NCBI RefSeq assembly: GCF_024323335.1
Contig: NC_066581.1
Location: 185,148,830-185,212,829 of the forward strand
Reading direction: 5' to 3'
From: Lathyrus oleraceus
Lineage: Eukaryota; Streptophyta; Magnoliopsida; Fabales; Fabaceae
Length of the DNA: 64,000 nucleotides
A program made the translations under genes and the position numbers. The stretch's first letter is position 1. Each line of letters opens with the position of its first letter. The notes below the pieces were generated by a model. The model ran no database searches, was not told the origin of the DNA, and saw nothing but the letters and a program-made list of their open reading frames with translations. This document shows positions 23,128 through 36,195 of the stretch, one piece after another.

Positions 23128-26100
23128 GTACAATGCCTCGAGACCACCGAGAGAAGATGGGTTCTCGACAGTGGATGCTCAAGGCACATGTCAGGAGACA
23201 TATCACTCTTCATTGACTTCGTGGCTATGAAGAAAGGATATGTAACCTATGGTGACAACAACCGTGGAGCAATACTAGGTAAAGGTAGTGTAGGTAACCC
23301 TTCTTCCACTACTATTTCTGATGTATTGCTTGTCGAAGGTCTTAAACACAATCTACTTAGCATCACTCAATTATGTGACAAAGGATACAATGTATCTTTT
23401 TCAAAAGATTGTTGCAAAATTGTACATAATGATGATAAGAAGAGTATGTTTAATGGCCTGCGAGTGAATAATGTCTATATATTATACTTGAGCGAAGTAT
23501 CGTTAACAAGTGACAAATGCCTTGTAACAATGAGTAAAGATTCATGGTTATGGCATAGGCCTTTAGCACATGTTAACTTTGACTTACTAAATAAAGTAGT
23601 CTCAAAAGATCTAGTCTTAGGTCTCCCCAAAGTAAAGTTCACCAAGGATCACCTTTGTGATGCTTGTCAAAAAGGGAAGCAAACGAGGATCTCATTTAAA
23701 TCCAAAAATATCGTTTCAACAACGAGACCTCTCGAACTTCTTCATATGGAATTATTTGGGTCGTCTAGGATTAAAAGTCTAGGAGGAAATTATTACGGTT
23801 TCGTAATAGTGGACGATTTTTCTAGATTTTGTTGGACTATCTTTTTAGTAAGCAAGAGCGATACGTTCGCCGCCTTTGAAAGGTTTGCTAAGCTTTCCCA
23901 AAATAAAATAAATACAAACATTGTTTCAATTAGAAGCGACCATGGGGGTGAGTTCGAAAACCATTCATTTGAAGAATATTGCGGTAACCATGGTATCGAT
24001 CATAACTTCTCCGCTCCTCGTACTCCTCAACAAAATGGGGTTGTGGAGCGTAAAAATCGAATTTTGGAAGAATTGGGAAGAACAATGATTAACGAAAGTG
24101 GTTTACCGAAATATTTTTGGGCCGACGCCATTAGTACCGCGTGTTATGTTTTGAATAGGGTGCTCATTCGCCCCATTCTAAATAAAACACCGTATGAGCT
24201 TTTAAAAGGGTGAAAGCCAAATGTTTCTCACTTACATGTTTTCGGTTGCAAATGTTTTGTATTAAATAATGGAAAGGAAAACTTGGGCAAATTCGATTCC
24301 AAGGCCGACGAAGGTATCTTCCTCGGATACTCTCAATCGAGTAAAGCATATAGAATATATAATAAACGATTACTTGCTATGGAAGAGTCTGTACATGTCA
24401 CTTTTGACGAATCCTATCCGAGAAACGTCGGAAAGGGTAGTGTTGTTCATGGTGCAGGTACATCTACGGAAGACATACTCAAGGGTGGCGAGCCGGGGAT
24501 TGATCAACCCGACAAAGTCAAAGTTGAGGAGGATAAAGATGTACATCATGAGGAAACCGAGGTAGCTCATCCGCCTTCAAACGATGATCTCCCTCAAGCT
24601 TGTAAGTCTCCCAAAGACCATCCAATTGACAACATTCTCGGAGATATCTCAAAGGGTGTTAGAACTCGATCGAAGCTAAGTATTTTCTGTTATCACTTCG
24701 CTTTCGTTTCACAAATGGAACCTAAAAACCCTAAAGAAGCCCTACTCGATGAACACTGGTTTTTGTCAATGCATGAGGAACTAAATCAGTTCACTAGAGA
24801 TGAGGTTTGGGACCTTGTCCCTCCTCCGCGAGGTCATCGAGTAATCGGCACCTGATGGGTGTTTAGGAACAAGTTGGACAAAAACGGGGTAATAACCCGT
24901 AACAAGGCGCGTTTAGTCGCGCAAGGGTATAACCAAGAGGAAGGCATCGACTATGAGGAAACTTATGCGCCGGTTTCCCGACTCGAGGCTATACGCCTTC
25001 TCCTTGCCTTCTCTTGTGTGAAAGACTTTAAACTATTCCAAATGGATGTTAAGAGTGCGTTCCTTAACGGTTACATAAATGAAGAGGTATACGTCGCACA
25101 ACCTCCGGGTTTTGAATCTCATGAGTATCCTGATCATGTTTACAAACTAAAAAGGGCTTTATATGGTCTCAAACAAGCTCCCAGAGCTTGGTATGAGCGA
25201 CTAAGTAAACTTTTACTTGATCAAGGTTACTCAAGAGGAAAGGTCGACACAACCCTCTTTATTAAACGTCAAGGAAAGCACTTGATATTAGTACAAATTT
25301 ATGTTGACGATATTATATTTGGGTCTACTAACATGAATCTCGTGAGAGAGTTTTCGGATCTTATGCAGGGTGAATTCGAGATGAGTATGATGGGGGAGCT
25401 CACATACTTTCTCGGTTTGCAAATTAAACAACTCAACGAAGAAACATTCGTGAGTCAAACAAAGTATTGTTTGGACCTTATCAAGAGATTTGACATGGCA
25501 AAAGCCAATTCCATTGACACCCCCATGCCAACATGTGCAAACTTGAATAAAGATGAAAACGGTAAGGACGTAGAGGTAAAAAGGTATAGAGGTATGATTG
25601 GATCACTTCTCTATCTTACGGCTTCTCGTCCCGACATTATGTTTAGCGTGTGTATGTGCGCAAGATACCAATCATGTCCCAAGGAATCCCATCTAAAAGC
25701 TGTCAAACGAATACTTCGATACCTATCCGGTACTCCGAAGTATGGACTATGGTATTCCAAATGTAATGATTGCTCATTTGTAGGTTTCTCCGATTTCGAT
25801 TTTGCCGGTTGCAAATCGGATAGGAAAAGCACTAGTGGTACTTGTCATCTATTTTCAAATTCCTTGGTCAGTTGGCATAGCAAGAAACAAGTTTCAGTTG
25901 CTTTGTCAACCACCGAAGCGGAATACGTTGTCGCCGGTAGTTATTGTGCTCAAATCCTATGGGTTAAGCAACAATTATTGGATTTTAATCTCAAACTCAA
26001 ACGTAGTCCCATTTTCTGTGACAATACAAGTGCCATTAATCTTACCAAAAATCATGTGTTGCATTCTCGCACCAAACATATCGAAATTCGACACCACTTT

Positions 26101-26256
26101 CTTCGGGATCATGTAGAGAAAGGTGATGTTGTATTTGAACATGTTAACACTAAAAATCAACTAGCGGACATTTTCACAAAGCCGCTAGCTACTGAGCCTT
26201 TCTTTCATATTCGCCGAGAACTCGGTATTCTCGACATTTCGGAACGGGCGTCATAA
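23128..26256 (+). pseudogene. pol: Element D pol: protease, integrase, reverse transcriptase, RNase H
   Basis: The polyprotein makes and integrates the element's DNA. One frame is open except for TGA at 24211-24213 and 24853-24855. In order: protease site L-D-S-G-C-S near 23164; zinc-binding pre-integrase module (WLWHRPLAH... LCDACQKGKQ); integrase core with Asp near 23812, Asp near 23938 and Glu near 24043; RT with YVDD at 25300-25311; RNase H with the SDFDFAG and STTEAEY motifs; and the usual end near IFTKPL. Domain order integrase-before-RT proves Ty1/copia. Both stops fit C-to-T decay at methylated sites (inference). Confidence 0.95.
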
Positions 26257-26929
26257 ATTGCTTGCTTTATCTTATTTCATTTAAAACTATAATCTTGTAC
26301 TTCTAACAAGTTAATGTTGTTGCAAGCATAAGTATATTGTTCATCAAGTTATTCCGGCATCGAGGTGATATTGCTCCTTTACCCTTCTCTCTCCCAACCT
26401 TCATGGCTAAATAGGTGTATTACATGATAATATTGTATATATATGACTTGTTTCGTATACCATATCTGTTTGGATGTTTAATGTTGTGTGGCATTCTATT
26501 TATGCATCAAACATGTGAGCATATGTGCATAACAGTGAAAATCTGCAAAATTTTCCTGTATGAGTCGACCATAACAGGGCAATGGTCGACGCACACCTTA
26601 AAAGCTTTATTTTTTCAAAAATTCAAATAGTATGCGTCGATGCATGCAGAGAGTATGGTCGACGCATCGCGCGAAAAATCAGTTTTTCTCTGCAGAAAAC
26701 GTTCAAACTTCCCATGCATTTACATTTCAAATTCTCATTAAGTGTGCATTCAACCCACTACATTGTGAGTTGCATCTACCTAGTGCTTATTGTCTCTTGG
26801 CCTCTCCTCTTCCCAAAACCCTAAATCTTCATTTATAAAAAGGGAAAACCTCCTTCTTGCAAATCATTCTAAAAATCTTACACCAAGCTTCACTCTCTAC
26901 CTTTACAAAAAGCTTCAGAATCATTACCA
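26257..26929 (+). promoter_or_regulatory. Inter-ORF region with possible internal promoter
   Basis: No gene. It has a second cluster of the U3 motif: GTCGAC at 26574, 26585 and 26658, and GTCGAT at 26636. The 14-mer TATGGTCGACGCAT (26654-26667) is identical to one in the 3' LTR (29173-29186). A strong TATA-like TTTATAAAA follows at 26832-26840, 90 bp before the next ATG. This layout copies that of the LTR promoter; promoter function is inferred. Confidence 0.45.
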
Positions 26930-28420
26930 ATGGCTTCCTCATCCCGCAAACCTACCGGTAAGAGATCAAGGGGATCATCCTCTGCCTCCCTACCCATTAC
27001 CGCTGTCTCATTAGTTCCACCGGCTCTTGTCGACACCTTCAACAACGACATTGGTCAAAGAGGAGTTGTGAGGCAACATGCCTTCTACAAACTCACAGCA
27101 GAATGCATGCATCTCGTAGACATCATGTCTCTGCTACACTATCACGGTATTGTTAAATTCCTGGAATGCAATGCCAAATATAGCGAAGACCTAGTCCGTG
27201 TGTTCTACACTTGCCTTCATGACAAATTTTGTGGTCAAAAGTTTCACTCCAGGATCGACACAAGAAAGGTATCGTTTAAGTATGATGTTTGGAATAAATA
27301 TTTTGATCTGACATTGGTTGCTGATAAAAATCCTCTTGCTGAGGTAACTGATTCTCACACAATAGAAGGATATGAGTTTAAGAGCGCTTTGAACGCTATG
27401 CTGAAATGACCCTACCCAGACCACATTGTGAACAGTGATGCGTTCCCATGAACTGTCACTGCCGGTAAGCTGAAAACAGGTGAGCGCATTCTTCAGTGGA
27501 TTGTGGCGTGCATCCTGCGACCTAAGAAGGGTGGCCTTTCCCGAGTTGAACAGGCTGAGGTTCATCTCATATATATCCTGAAAAATCAGCGCAAAATAAA
27601 CTGGCCCTACTACATTGCTAGTAGGATGTTCAGTTTACGAGACTCCGGACGAGGCACTGCTCTTGCCTATGGATCTCTTATTCAAGAGGTTCTTACTGCA
27701 GCCGACGTTGATTATCCGTCCTTTCCTTATACCTTCATTTCCTCAGATAAAGAATTCAGCCCAAAAACTCTCTCTATGATGGGATACTTTTGGTCTGATG
27801 AGCGGAAAGCATACAGATTTGTTCGCAGGGGGTATATTCCTACGACTGTTGAAGAATATGATGAAAGTGATGAAAGTGATGAAAGTGAAGAAGAAGACCA
27901 AGAGGAAAACGAAGAAGAAGGAACAGGACAAGCATTTGAGTAGCATGATAGTCCTCCACAAGCAGACACACACGACTACACAAACACCGCTTGGGTTCAG
28001 AATACCTATTCAACTGAAGAAGATGCCCCCAACCAAGGTGGCTGGGGTGAATGGCAACATATGGGCGGGTCAACACAACGCCAATTCTATCAGCCGTATC
28101 AATATGGTGCTGAAGAATCTCCACCGTCTCCTCCGCAACAAGAAAATTCTTCTGAACTTTTAGATATGATGCGAGATATGCAGCTGGCTCACCAATCATT
28201 CATACAAACTCAGGATGAGCGCTATGCTAATATAAGCAGCCAGCTTCAAGCACAAAATGAGAGACTCGATAGCCTCTCAACCAGCATGAATGAACGATAT
28301 GCAGCATTCACCGAAACATTTGCTCGACAGGAGCGGTCCGTCGATGTGGGCCTCAAGTATCTAAGTAGTGTTGCTGACCAAATAATGGATGTTTGTTTCG
28401 GTCGAGGACGAGGCTATTAG
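26930..28420 (+). pseudogene. Element D extra (third) ORF, plant-transposon-protein-like
   Basis: SIRE/Maximus elements carry an extra ORF after pol, sometimes called env-like. Here a single frame of 497 codons starts at an ATG in good context (CCAATGGCT). It is broken by TGA 27407-27409, TGA 27449-27451 and TAG 27941-27943. The first two thirds (FNNDIGQRGVVRQ... GERILQWIVACILRP... INWPYYIASRM) resemble the putative plant transposon protein domain (I believe PF20167). Next is an Asp/Glu/Ser run from 9-bp repeats near 27858-27890, then a Gln/Pro-rich part and a likely coiled coil (28200-28340). I see no signal peptide or membrane segment, so an envelope role is not supported. Confidence 0.75.
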
Positions 28421-28816
28421 GGCATAAAACTGCATGTGCATCTGTACTTTTGTTGTTTGACTGAACTTATTATCTGTTATGCTTGTTTGTTAATCTAGTT
28501 TAATGTTATCTCCTTTTCAATTTGTTCAGTAATAATATTTGGTGTGGTATTGTTATACGATTCGCTATCTCCTGTTGAATATCATTTTATGTTGAATAAT
28601 AGTTCTCTTTCTCTTTTTGATGTTGTCAAAGGGGGAGAAGAGCATGTACCAAAGCCAAGCCAAGATATTCACAACAATTAACAGTTTATTCACAACAATT
28701 AACAGTTAGTTTTGCAGCCAGCCTTAGATTACAAAAGAAAGGGGGAGTGTGTGTAAATATTGCATGTTGTTTTTCTTTGGTTTCACACAGGTTGTCATCA
28801 TCAAAAAGGGGGAGTA
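28421..28816 (+). other. Element D 3' UTR with three polypurine-like tracts
   Basis: No gene. AAAGGGGGAG-type tracts occur at 28628-28637, 28734-28748 and 28802-28814. The last ends two bases before the LTR start and is the likely plus-strand primer. Confidence 0.75.
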
Positions 28817-30583
28817 TGTAAGGGCAAACTGTCATACAACATACGATCATAGGTTTCGATGATGACAAATTACCACCATGGATGAATCGGCATTGTCGAT
28901 TCCACCTCTACAAAAAAAATGCAACATATCACCTATCATATCCTTTTCTATGCTCATCTAAACTGTTATATTTCGTACAACATATATGGATAAAATATGG
29001 TCATGACAAAATGCATGAAAACCACAAAAATCTGAATTTTTGCAGATTTGCAGGGTTTGAGTCGACCGTAGGATCGGCGCATAACATAGTGCATTTCCTC
29101 ACGGGTCAGCGCACAAAAGGCTTGAGTCGATCGCAGGGTCGGCGCATGAACCACGGGTCAGTGCACGCCGACCTATGGTCGACGCATACTGATATGATTT
29201 TCAGACTGTCCAAAACTGCAGGCTATGTGTCGACGCATAGACCTGCTATGGTCGACCGTTCGTGCGCAAACACAGTTTTTAAGTAATTCCCACTTTGTTT
29301 GAAAAGCTGTTAAGTGGGTTGGTTGGTTTGTCACTATAAATAGAAGTTTAGTTACTTGTATGAACTAACATTTGACAAATTGATTCAAGTGTACAAAGAA
29401 CAAGAAAAAGTGAAATAGGTGTCCAAGATTCTTCATCTTCATCTTCAACATCTCACAACACATCAATTATACACAACCATTTTTGAAGTGCTTTGTGATT
29501 GGTTAAAGGTGATAACATTCGAAGCCGAGATTAGGGAATCCGGTTCGGGTTGAAGCTTGCGACAGGTTTTTTCTTGAATAAAACCTTTAGGGTTTTGTCC
29601 TCCAAGACTGGTTTGATTTTGGGGGTTTTTGGACGAATTCTTCATCAATTTTCAGCTGAGCGAAGGTGATTGAGAAGAGGAAGTCTTCATCAATCTAGTA
29701 GCGGATTCAGTGATATTGAAGGGAAGATTTCGGGTTCGATTTATTGTAGTTGAGATCAGCCGGGCCGAGGGTTTGAAGAACTGAGAGTTATTCAACAAAG
29801 GGGTTGGAATCGGAGGTCTATCAACAACAATCGAAGGACTTGATTCACCCTGAATCAAGGAACAAGGAGTGGAAGCAACATTCAACGTCTTGAGAATTCT
29901 GTTGTATATTTGCTTGTCAATCCTTGTATAAACTGTTATACTCAACAGGTGATATCTATTAAAACAATCTCAATTCTAGTTTTAGAATTGAGGGCAGACG
30001 TACCCCGAAGCGAGGACGACGGGGGAACCGCCTCATCAAATCTTTGTCTTCTCTATTTTTCAGCATATTTGTTTTTAGCTTAACAATAAGTGATTTTTGT
30101 ATAAGCACTTTTATCAAACCTTGATATTAATTGAGTAAGAAGTTAAAACTCTGTTTTTGAATCCCAAGTACAATAAGATATTGTACTAGACTAATTGGAA
30201 TCACTTACTCAACATAAATATCACTTGGAGTGTTTTTGCACACCAAGTGTTTGATAATTTGCCTAAACCAAAATTATCTTAGTTGTGTATCTAGTTTGGT
30301 TTGCTCTTTGAATCATTGGAACTAGGAATCCTAGCAAGTGAAATAAATAATTGATAATGTGACTAGTGTAGTGATTCTTATTCTACATTATCACTAATCC
30401 ATAGGCTAGACGCATATCCGGTTTTCCAATAACAGTTCGTTTTAGACTATATTTTCCTCGGACGCTTCCGCACTTAAAACAAATTTTCAAAACCAATTTT
30501 TAATTGGTAGCGCCGACTCAAACTTTAATTGGGATCTATTCAACCCCCCCCCCCCCCTTCTAGATCCGTGCCATAGTCTAACA
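28817..30583 (+). repeat. Element D 3' LTR (complete)
   Basis: 1767 bp, from TGTAAGGGC to TCTAACA. Position 28817 was chosen as the first TG after the polypurine tract; 28830 is a possible alternative. The TATA box at 29335-29342 is intact here. It is followed by the probable target duplication GTGCG. Confidence 0.9.
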
Positions 30584-30632
30584 GTGCGAAGGTCGTTCAA
30601 GTGTAAGATTTGATACGATTGTTACGCGATAC
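30584..30632 (+). mobile_element. Element C fragment: Ogre leader between two insertions
   Basis: These 49 bp match, in the + sense, the leader of B (reverse complement of about 50365-50415), including GATTGTTACGCGATAC. The match resumes at 56385 after element B. So C is the host of both D and B. Confidence 0.9.
30628..30632 (+). repeat. Target-site duplication GATAC, left copy
   Basis: GATAC precedes the TG of element B and recurs at 56385-56389. Confidence 0.97.
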
Positions 30633-33600
30633 TGTAGCGGTGTATTCGTTACTATATGATCTATTGATTAAATCATAAGCAAAGTATACAATAAACATAG
30701 AGTCGCCACCGCACTTTTATTTATCCAAAGGACTGGCTAAAAAGCGAACAAAAGCCTAAGAAGTTTTACACGTAGAAAACCAATGAAAAGATCAGAGATC
30801 GGGGTAAGGGGTAAATTACGCAATGGGAAGGTGTTAGGCACCCAATGCGTCCTAGGTACTCCTAGGGAACCTTTTTCACACTTGTTGTATAAGAAAAATA
30901 TTTATTTGTTTTTGACATAAGTATCGTGCAAACATGATTGGGATGATGAGAAAAGAATATACAATTTTTATTGGGTTTGAACGGATGAACCCGTTGCCTA
31001 CGTACCTCCCATCAAAGGTAAGGATCAAAACGCCGTAGTTCGGCTAAAAACTTCCAAAAGTTAGTGAATTCAATTTTAAAACACAAGCTCAAAGGTCTTA
31101 CGTTACCCACGGGAGAAAACTCAACCTTAAGAAACAACAAGTCCACCATGTGAGAAAAGCTTCAACTTGCTAGAGAGGGGTTAACCCTATAATAAGCAAG
31201 GAAGACTTACAATTCAATCAACTAAGGACAAATAGGTGAGATTAATATCAACCAACCAGGGTAAATCAAACCTATAGCTAATGTATGAAAACTTAACAAA
31301 CATGGACAAAGCCACAAAATCATTTGAATGGGTGAAGTTATTTGGATTATTTACAAAAAGGTCAAAGTATGATTAAAGTCAATTCAAATTGAAGTATTTA
31401 CAAAAAATGAAGTTTGGAAAATCATGGACTTAAGGTCCAAGTTTCTAATTTGAAAAGAAGGTGAGAATGTTTGCACAACACTTATTTCAAGTTTTTAAAA
31501 CATGTATGAAAAGTTTTAGGACACAATGGGATGAATGGATAATGGAAGAGTGAATGTAAAACTTCTTAGGAGGGTCCACCTCTTGAAATCATATAGGAGA
31601 TGATCCAAGTGGGTCCTTAGGAATGGGCTACAAATGAGCAACAATATGGTAACAGATGAAAGTAAATAAAAGCGGATACTGGATGCCACTCAATGGTCTT
31701 ATACCTGTCTCCTAAAACAAGTAAGGATATCAGAGGCCACTCTATGGACTTACACTAATCTCCATCAGAATAAAACAAAACAGGGAAGTCAACTGCCAAT
31801 CTATCTGGACTTACGTTAACCTCCACAGTATGATCCTAGGAATACAAATGCCACATCACAGGGACTTACAATGGATCCTCACATACAACAACAATGCTCA
31901 AACAAAGAGCAAAGAAGATATGAGTGACCAATGAGGTCTTACACTCTATCTCTTCCATATCCTAGGAGCAAAAGCCAATCAATATGGACTTACACTTGTC
32001 CTCAATGGGAAAATATCAATGTCACAAGGACAAAAGAAGTAATCATGCACTAATGGCAAACAAAGATGACAAATACACCATGGCCATTCAATGACAGTAA
32101 ATGCACAATGGCAAATCAAGTAATCATGTATAAATGAATCAAGTAATCAATCACATAAATTCAAGTAGCACACACTATAACCATTCAATGAGGCTCAAGC
32201 AAAAGGGGAGGCATTAAAGCCAACTGTAATAGGGTTCAAGTTGCTCTTAACCTTGCCATTGAGGGGCTAAGGTGAAGCGGATGAAAGGATATGAGGGGTG
32301 TGCCTCATCACTCTTATCTCTGATCAGAGAGAGTATTGAATATCAGAAGGTGTGGGAGTTCAGAAAGGTGGAACTCTCTCCACAAATTAGACTCGATAGA
32401 TCTTGGGTTTGGATCTCAATGCTACAACCATGTAATGGGAGCAAGGAGAAGACTCACAGAATAGTGGGAGATAGGCTACATATCTCTGATATCCACCAAT
32501 TGCCTCAAATGAGGACTTTTCCTGCTTGGGACAAACATAAACAATCACAAACATTGCCTCTTAAGGAGGACTTCAGACAGTTTGCCCGGCCAAATAACAA
32601 GCCGGGTCTCCAAACTACATGAAGAATAGAAAGTCTACCTCAATGCAACTTGCTATTTAAGCAAAGCAATGCAAGTTCTTAAGAGAACTGAGCAACTAAG
32701 GGTACCTGAAATCAGTCAAATATAATCAGCATCCCAACATAAACAAAACAACAACATAATGATCAATCAACAATGTACAATCAAACAATAATGTGCATGG
32801 CACCAATCTCAAGTGAACCAAGCACCCTACAAAACAAACAACATTAGTCCACATGAAACAAATCAAATGTGTATCAACCTCCTTAGGACATTAGCCTTTT
32901 AACCTGAAAAGTCAAAGTCAAGCTCAAACATAAGTGACAAGACCACTAGGCCAAGCCTAGGGTCCAAAGGAGGGAAAAAATGTAAAACAGCAAGTGGATC
33001 ATGATCAAAGTCAAGATGATTCAAATAAGAAGAGATCCCAATTGGTCTCGTATCCAAACTATGCACTAATTTCATTTTATGCACAATTTAAGGCAAAGTG
33101 ATCAAAGTTGAATCACATATGAACAACCAGAATGATTTCAATCAAAAAAATATCAAAACCACTCAATAAATCCCACAAAAATTATATCCTAAACAGAGGA
33201 CATCCAATGAGATACATGTCAATTTTCATGCAATTTGGACTAGTGGAGCTATGTCAATTAAATCAACATGTTAAGACATGCAAAAACACAACCAAAATAG
33301 GTCACAACATGTACACTAACTTCAATCAAATGGTAAACAGTGACATTAAATGGGAAATGAGTAGGACCAAAGCCAAATGAAAGCTATACATGTTAGAAAC
33401 TACCCCACCAAGTTTCATGTTCATAGGATTAGGGATGGGCCTTTAATGACACATGTGAAGTTTGTTACACAAGAAACAACCCAAAAGTGCTAAACAGCAA
33501 TCAAAAATCCTAATCAAATAGAAAATGGATCAATTAAATCCACAAAAATTCATGTTGAAAGTTAACATGTCAAAGGTATCTCATGCAAAAAATCAGGTCC

Positions 33601-36183
33601 ATAGGCCTAGGGGAAGCATGGAAAAATAATTCATGAACATTGCATATCATAGTGTGACACATATTGTCACACTCAAGTTAATTAAATCATATCTAATAAA
33701 CCAGAGGTCCAAAAATTACAAATCATATGCCAAAATCTCCAGGAGAGGGTCAAGAATCATCATATGAATTTTCATCCAATTTGGAGCATATATGACTATT
33801 TTATGATTAAAATGGTAAAACACATAAAATTTGCATACATGATAAAGATCCCTAAACCAATCTAAAAAATTACCAGGCACAACTTATATCACTATGCCAA
33901 AAAAATTCTAGAGAAAAAATGGGATCTAACAAAAAAAGTCCCAAATTATTTGGACTTAAATTGGATTTAATATGATTTTTTAAAGATTTGTTAATTTAAT
34001 GAAATATTTATTTAATTTGGATTAAGAATTAATTGAACCGAGTGGCACAATCGTAATAAGGGAGTCCAAGGCCAAAACGGCGCCGTATTGATTTAATGCG
34101 TTGGCGCGTTGTGGTTCGCCCAATCCAGCGGGAAACAGCGATTCAAATTGGAAACGCAGGAAGTAGGATCAAACACACGAAAAATTTCCAGGAACTCATC
34201 TTCATCATCGTTCTTGACATGCATCAAGCTCAAGAACAAAATTTAACGGAAATACGCATACCATAGACCGTTGGAATCAGCATTTAATCAGGATCACGAA
34301 TATGCATTCTATTTCGTCCAGAAATTCATGTGTGAAGTGAATCGATTGAAAGAAAATCTTGCATCTAAACTTTGATCTTAGATTTCTCTTCCAAAACCTA
34401 ACGATTTTCAATTCTACAAATTGCTACATGATCTACAAGCTATGCTCTACAATAACCACAACACAATTTTGAGAATGTTGATAATCGAATCCGAACCTTC
34501 TTGATGTGCAGTACTGGAATCCGTGAGTGTTAGGTCCTGAATTGTAGAAACAGATGCAGCATATCGTTGTGGAAGGTGAATGGTGAAGAGAATCCAGCTC
34601 AAGAATGCTCGAATCAAAGGATTTTGCTAACTGCCATGGAAGAGCAACTTTGCAACAGCTGCGAATTTGCTTGATTCTTCAATCAATTCCTGCAAACAGA
34701 ACTCCTAGACCACCTACAGATGATGAATCCACAAGGAACTAGCACAAAGATTAGTGAAAATTGATGAATTGATGCAAAAAGTTCTTGGTGAAAAATGGAG
34801 GGAAATGAGAGAATTGGTGAGATTTTGCTTTTGGATCTGTGAATTGTGATTAGTGTCCTGTGATTTTGTTAGAATTAAGCTTATATATGATGCTCTTAAT
34901 CCAAACCATAATCAAGATTAGCAAAAAAAGGTGATTAGCAAAATGAGCTTATGTGTGTAGTTTGGCCTTTTTGCCCTTGGATAGTTATGACCAATGTAAC
35001 AGTGATTTCTCAACTTGAACAAGTCACAAATCTCATTTAGGAGCTAATGGAATTGGCCTCATGTCCATTGAATGTATATTTCTCAATTTCACTATGTCAT
35101 GGCACTTTGTTCAATTTTCAAGTTCATTTCAAAAGTGAAATCTCAAACCATGAGGCCTTGGCATGTTATGATGATTCCAACCATTTTCAAATGTCATTTG
35201 TGAAGTGTTGCAAAAATCCCCACTCAAAAATTCACATTATTTCACAAGTTGGACAATTTTGCCCCTGGATCTTTAACTGTACAGTTGAAATTTGACTTTT
35301 TGCATTGACCATTTTTGAAGAAATCCAATTATGCACCATGAAATTACATGTCAAATGGAGTTTGTGCATATAAAGAACATCCAATTTGGACACTCCATGT
35401 GGAAGTTATGCCCTCCTGATTATGGGTCATTTTTGAAATTCACTGGACCATAACTTGCTAACCATACATGGGATTTTCAAGTTCTTGGACTTTTTGGAAT
35501 GGTGAGATCAAGATCTTCAACTTTCATGTTGGACAAAATTTGATTTGAAGCTTGTATCATGAAGTAATTTTGGGGAGAAAAACTTTCCATTTTGGGCAGG
35601 TGAGAATTACAGGTCATTTCCATTTTGGGAAACTTTTTGTCTGACTTCAAATTCCTCAACCTTGATCTTTGAAATGTCAAATGAGACTTGTATAGACATG
35701 AATGAGGTCTTTCTAACCATCTCACACCTTCCAATCCCTGATTAAATGCACAGTTGACCACAGTTGACTTTTGTTGACTTTTCTTGACTGGGCCATGTTC
35801 TGATGAATTCCAAACCTCTTTCAATTGAGATCTTGATTCCAAATGGTATCACAAGTCATGTGAACTCTTCATGAATGATCATGGTGTCCAAATTCTTCAA
35901 GAATAGTCACCATCTAATGCTCAATGCCTGATTTTAACTGACAGACTGATGATTGCTTCATCTGCAAGCAACAAGGTTAGATGACAATATTTTTGTACTT
36001 TTGGTTAGTAAACATATGAAAAGCAATGACATACAATGCAATACATGCTTGGTGATCAAGAACCACACTCACAAGGTATCCCACCCACTAGGAGGGAAGC
36101 TAGGGTATGCAATGATCCTTGAGGCCATGATATGAGATGTTATAGGCCATGAGGGATCTTAGGGCCAAAATTAGGGTCTTACA
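30633..36183 (-). repeat. Element B 3' LTR (element sense)
   Basis: Aligned with 50834-56384 at a constant offset of 20201. No gene; the reading frames at 32272 and 35477 recur in the other LTR simply because it is a copy. It shares blocks with the A and E LTRs (CCATTGAGGGGCTAAGGTGAAG; TTGCCTCTTAAGGAGGACTT), so the families are related. Confidence 0.96.
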
Positions 36184-36195
36184 GATGCCCCTATT
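36184..36195 (-). other. Polypurine tract of element B
   Basis: Element sense reads AAATAGGGGCAT plus C directly before TGTAAGACC. Confidence 0.85.

Larger units (their letters stand above)
1..30583 (+). mobile_element. Element D: SIRE/Maximus-type Ty1/copia retrotransposon, 5' end cut by window edge, interrupted by element A
   Basis: The element has a 5' LTR, a tRNA-Met-type primer site, gag with two zinc knuckles, a pol in copia order (protease, integrase, RT, RNase H), an extra ORF after pol, a polypurine tract and a 3' LTR. Base 1 aligns with 28922 in the 3' LTR, so about 105 bp of the 5' LTR are missing. Without element A and one target-site copy, D is about 11 kb. By-eye LTR divergence is about 2%. 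Gag, pol and the third ORF all carry stops, so D is inactive. The likely 5-bp target duplication on the right is GTGCG (30584-30588); its left partner is outside the window. D lies in the leader of element C. Confidence 0.95.

Noticed and set aside
26930..28420. Retroviral envelope gene in D
   Set aside because: No signal peptide, membrane segment or cleavage site is visible; the sequence looks like a plant transposon protein domain with a coiled coil.
32272..32622. 116-codon + strand ORF, found again at 52473-52823
   Set aside because: It lies in B's two LTRs; the repetition is due to the LTR copy. It is antisense to the element and matches no protein pattern I know.
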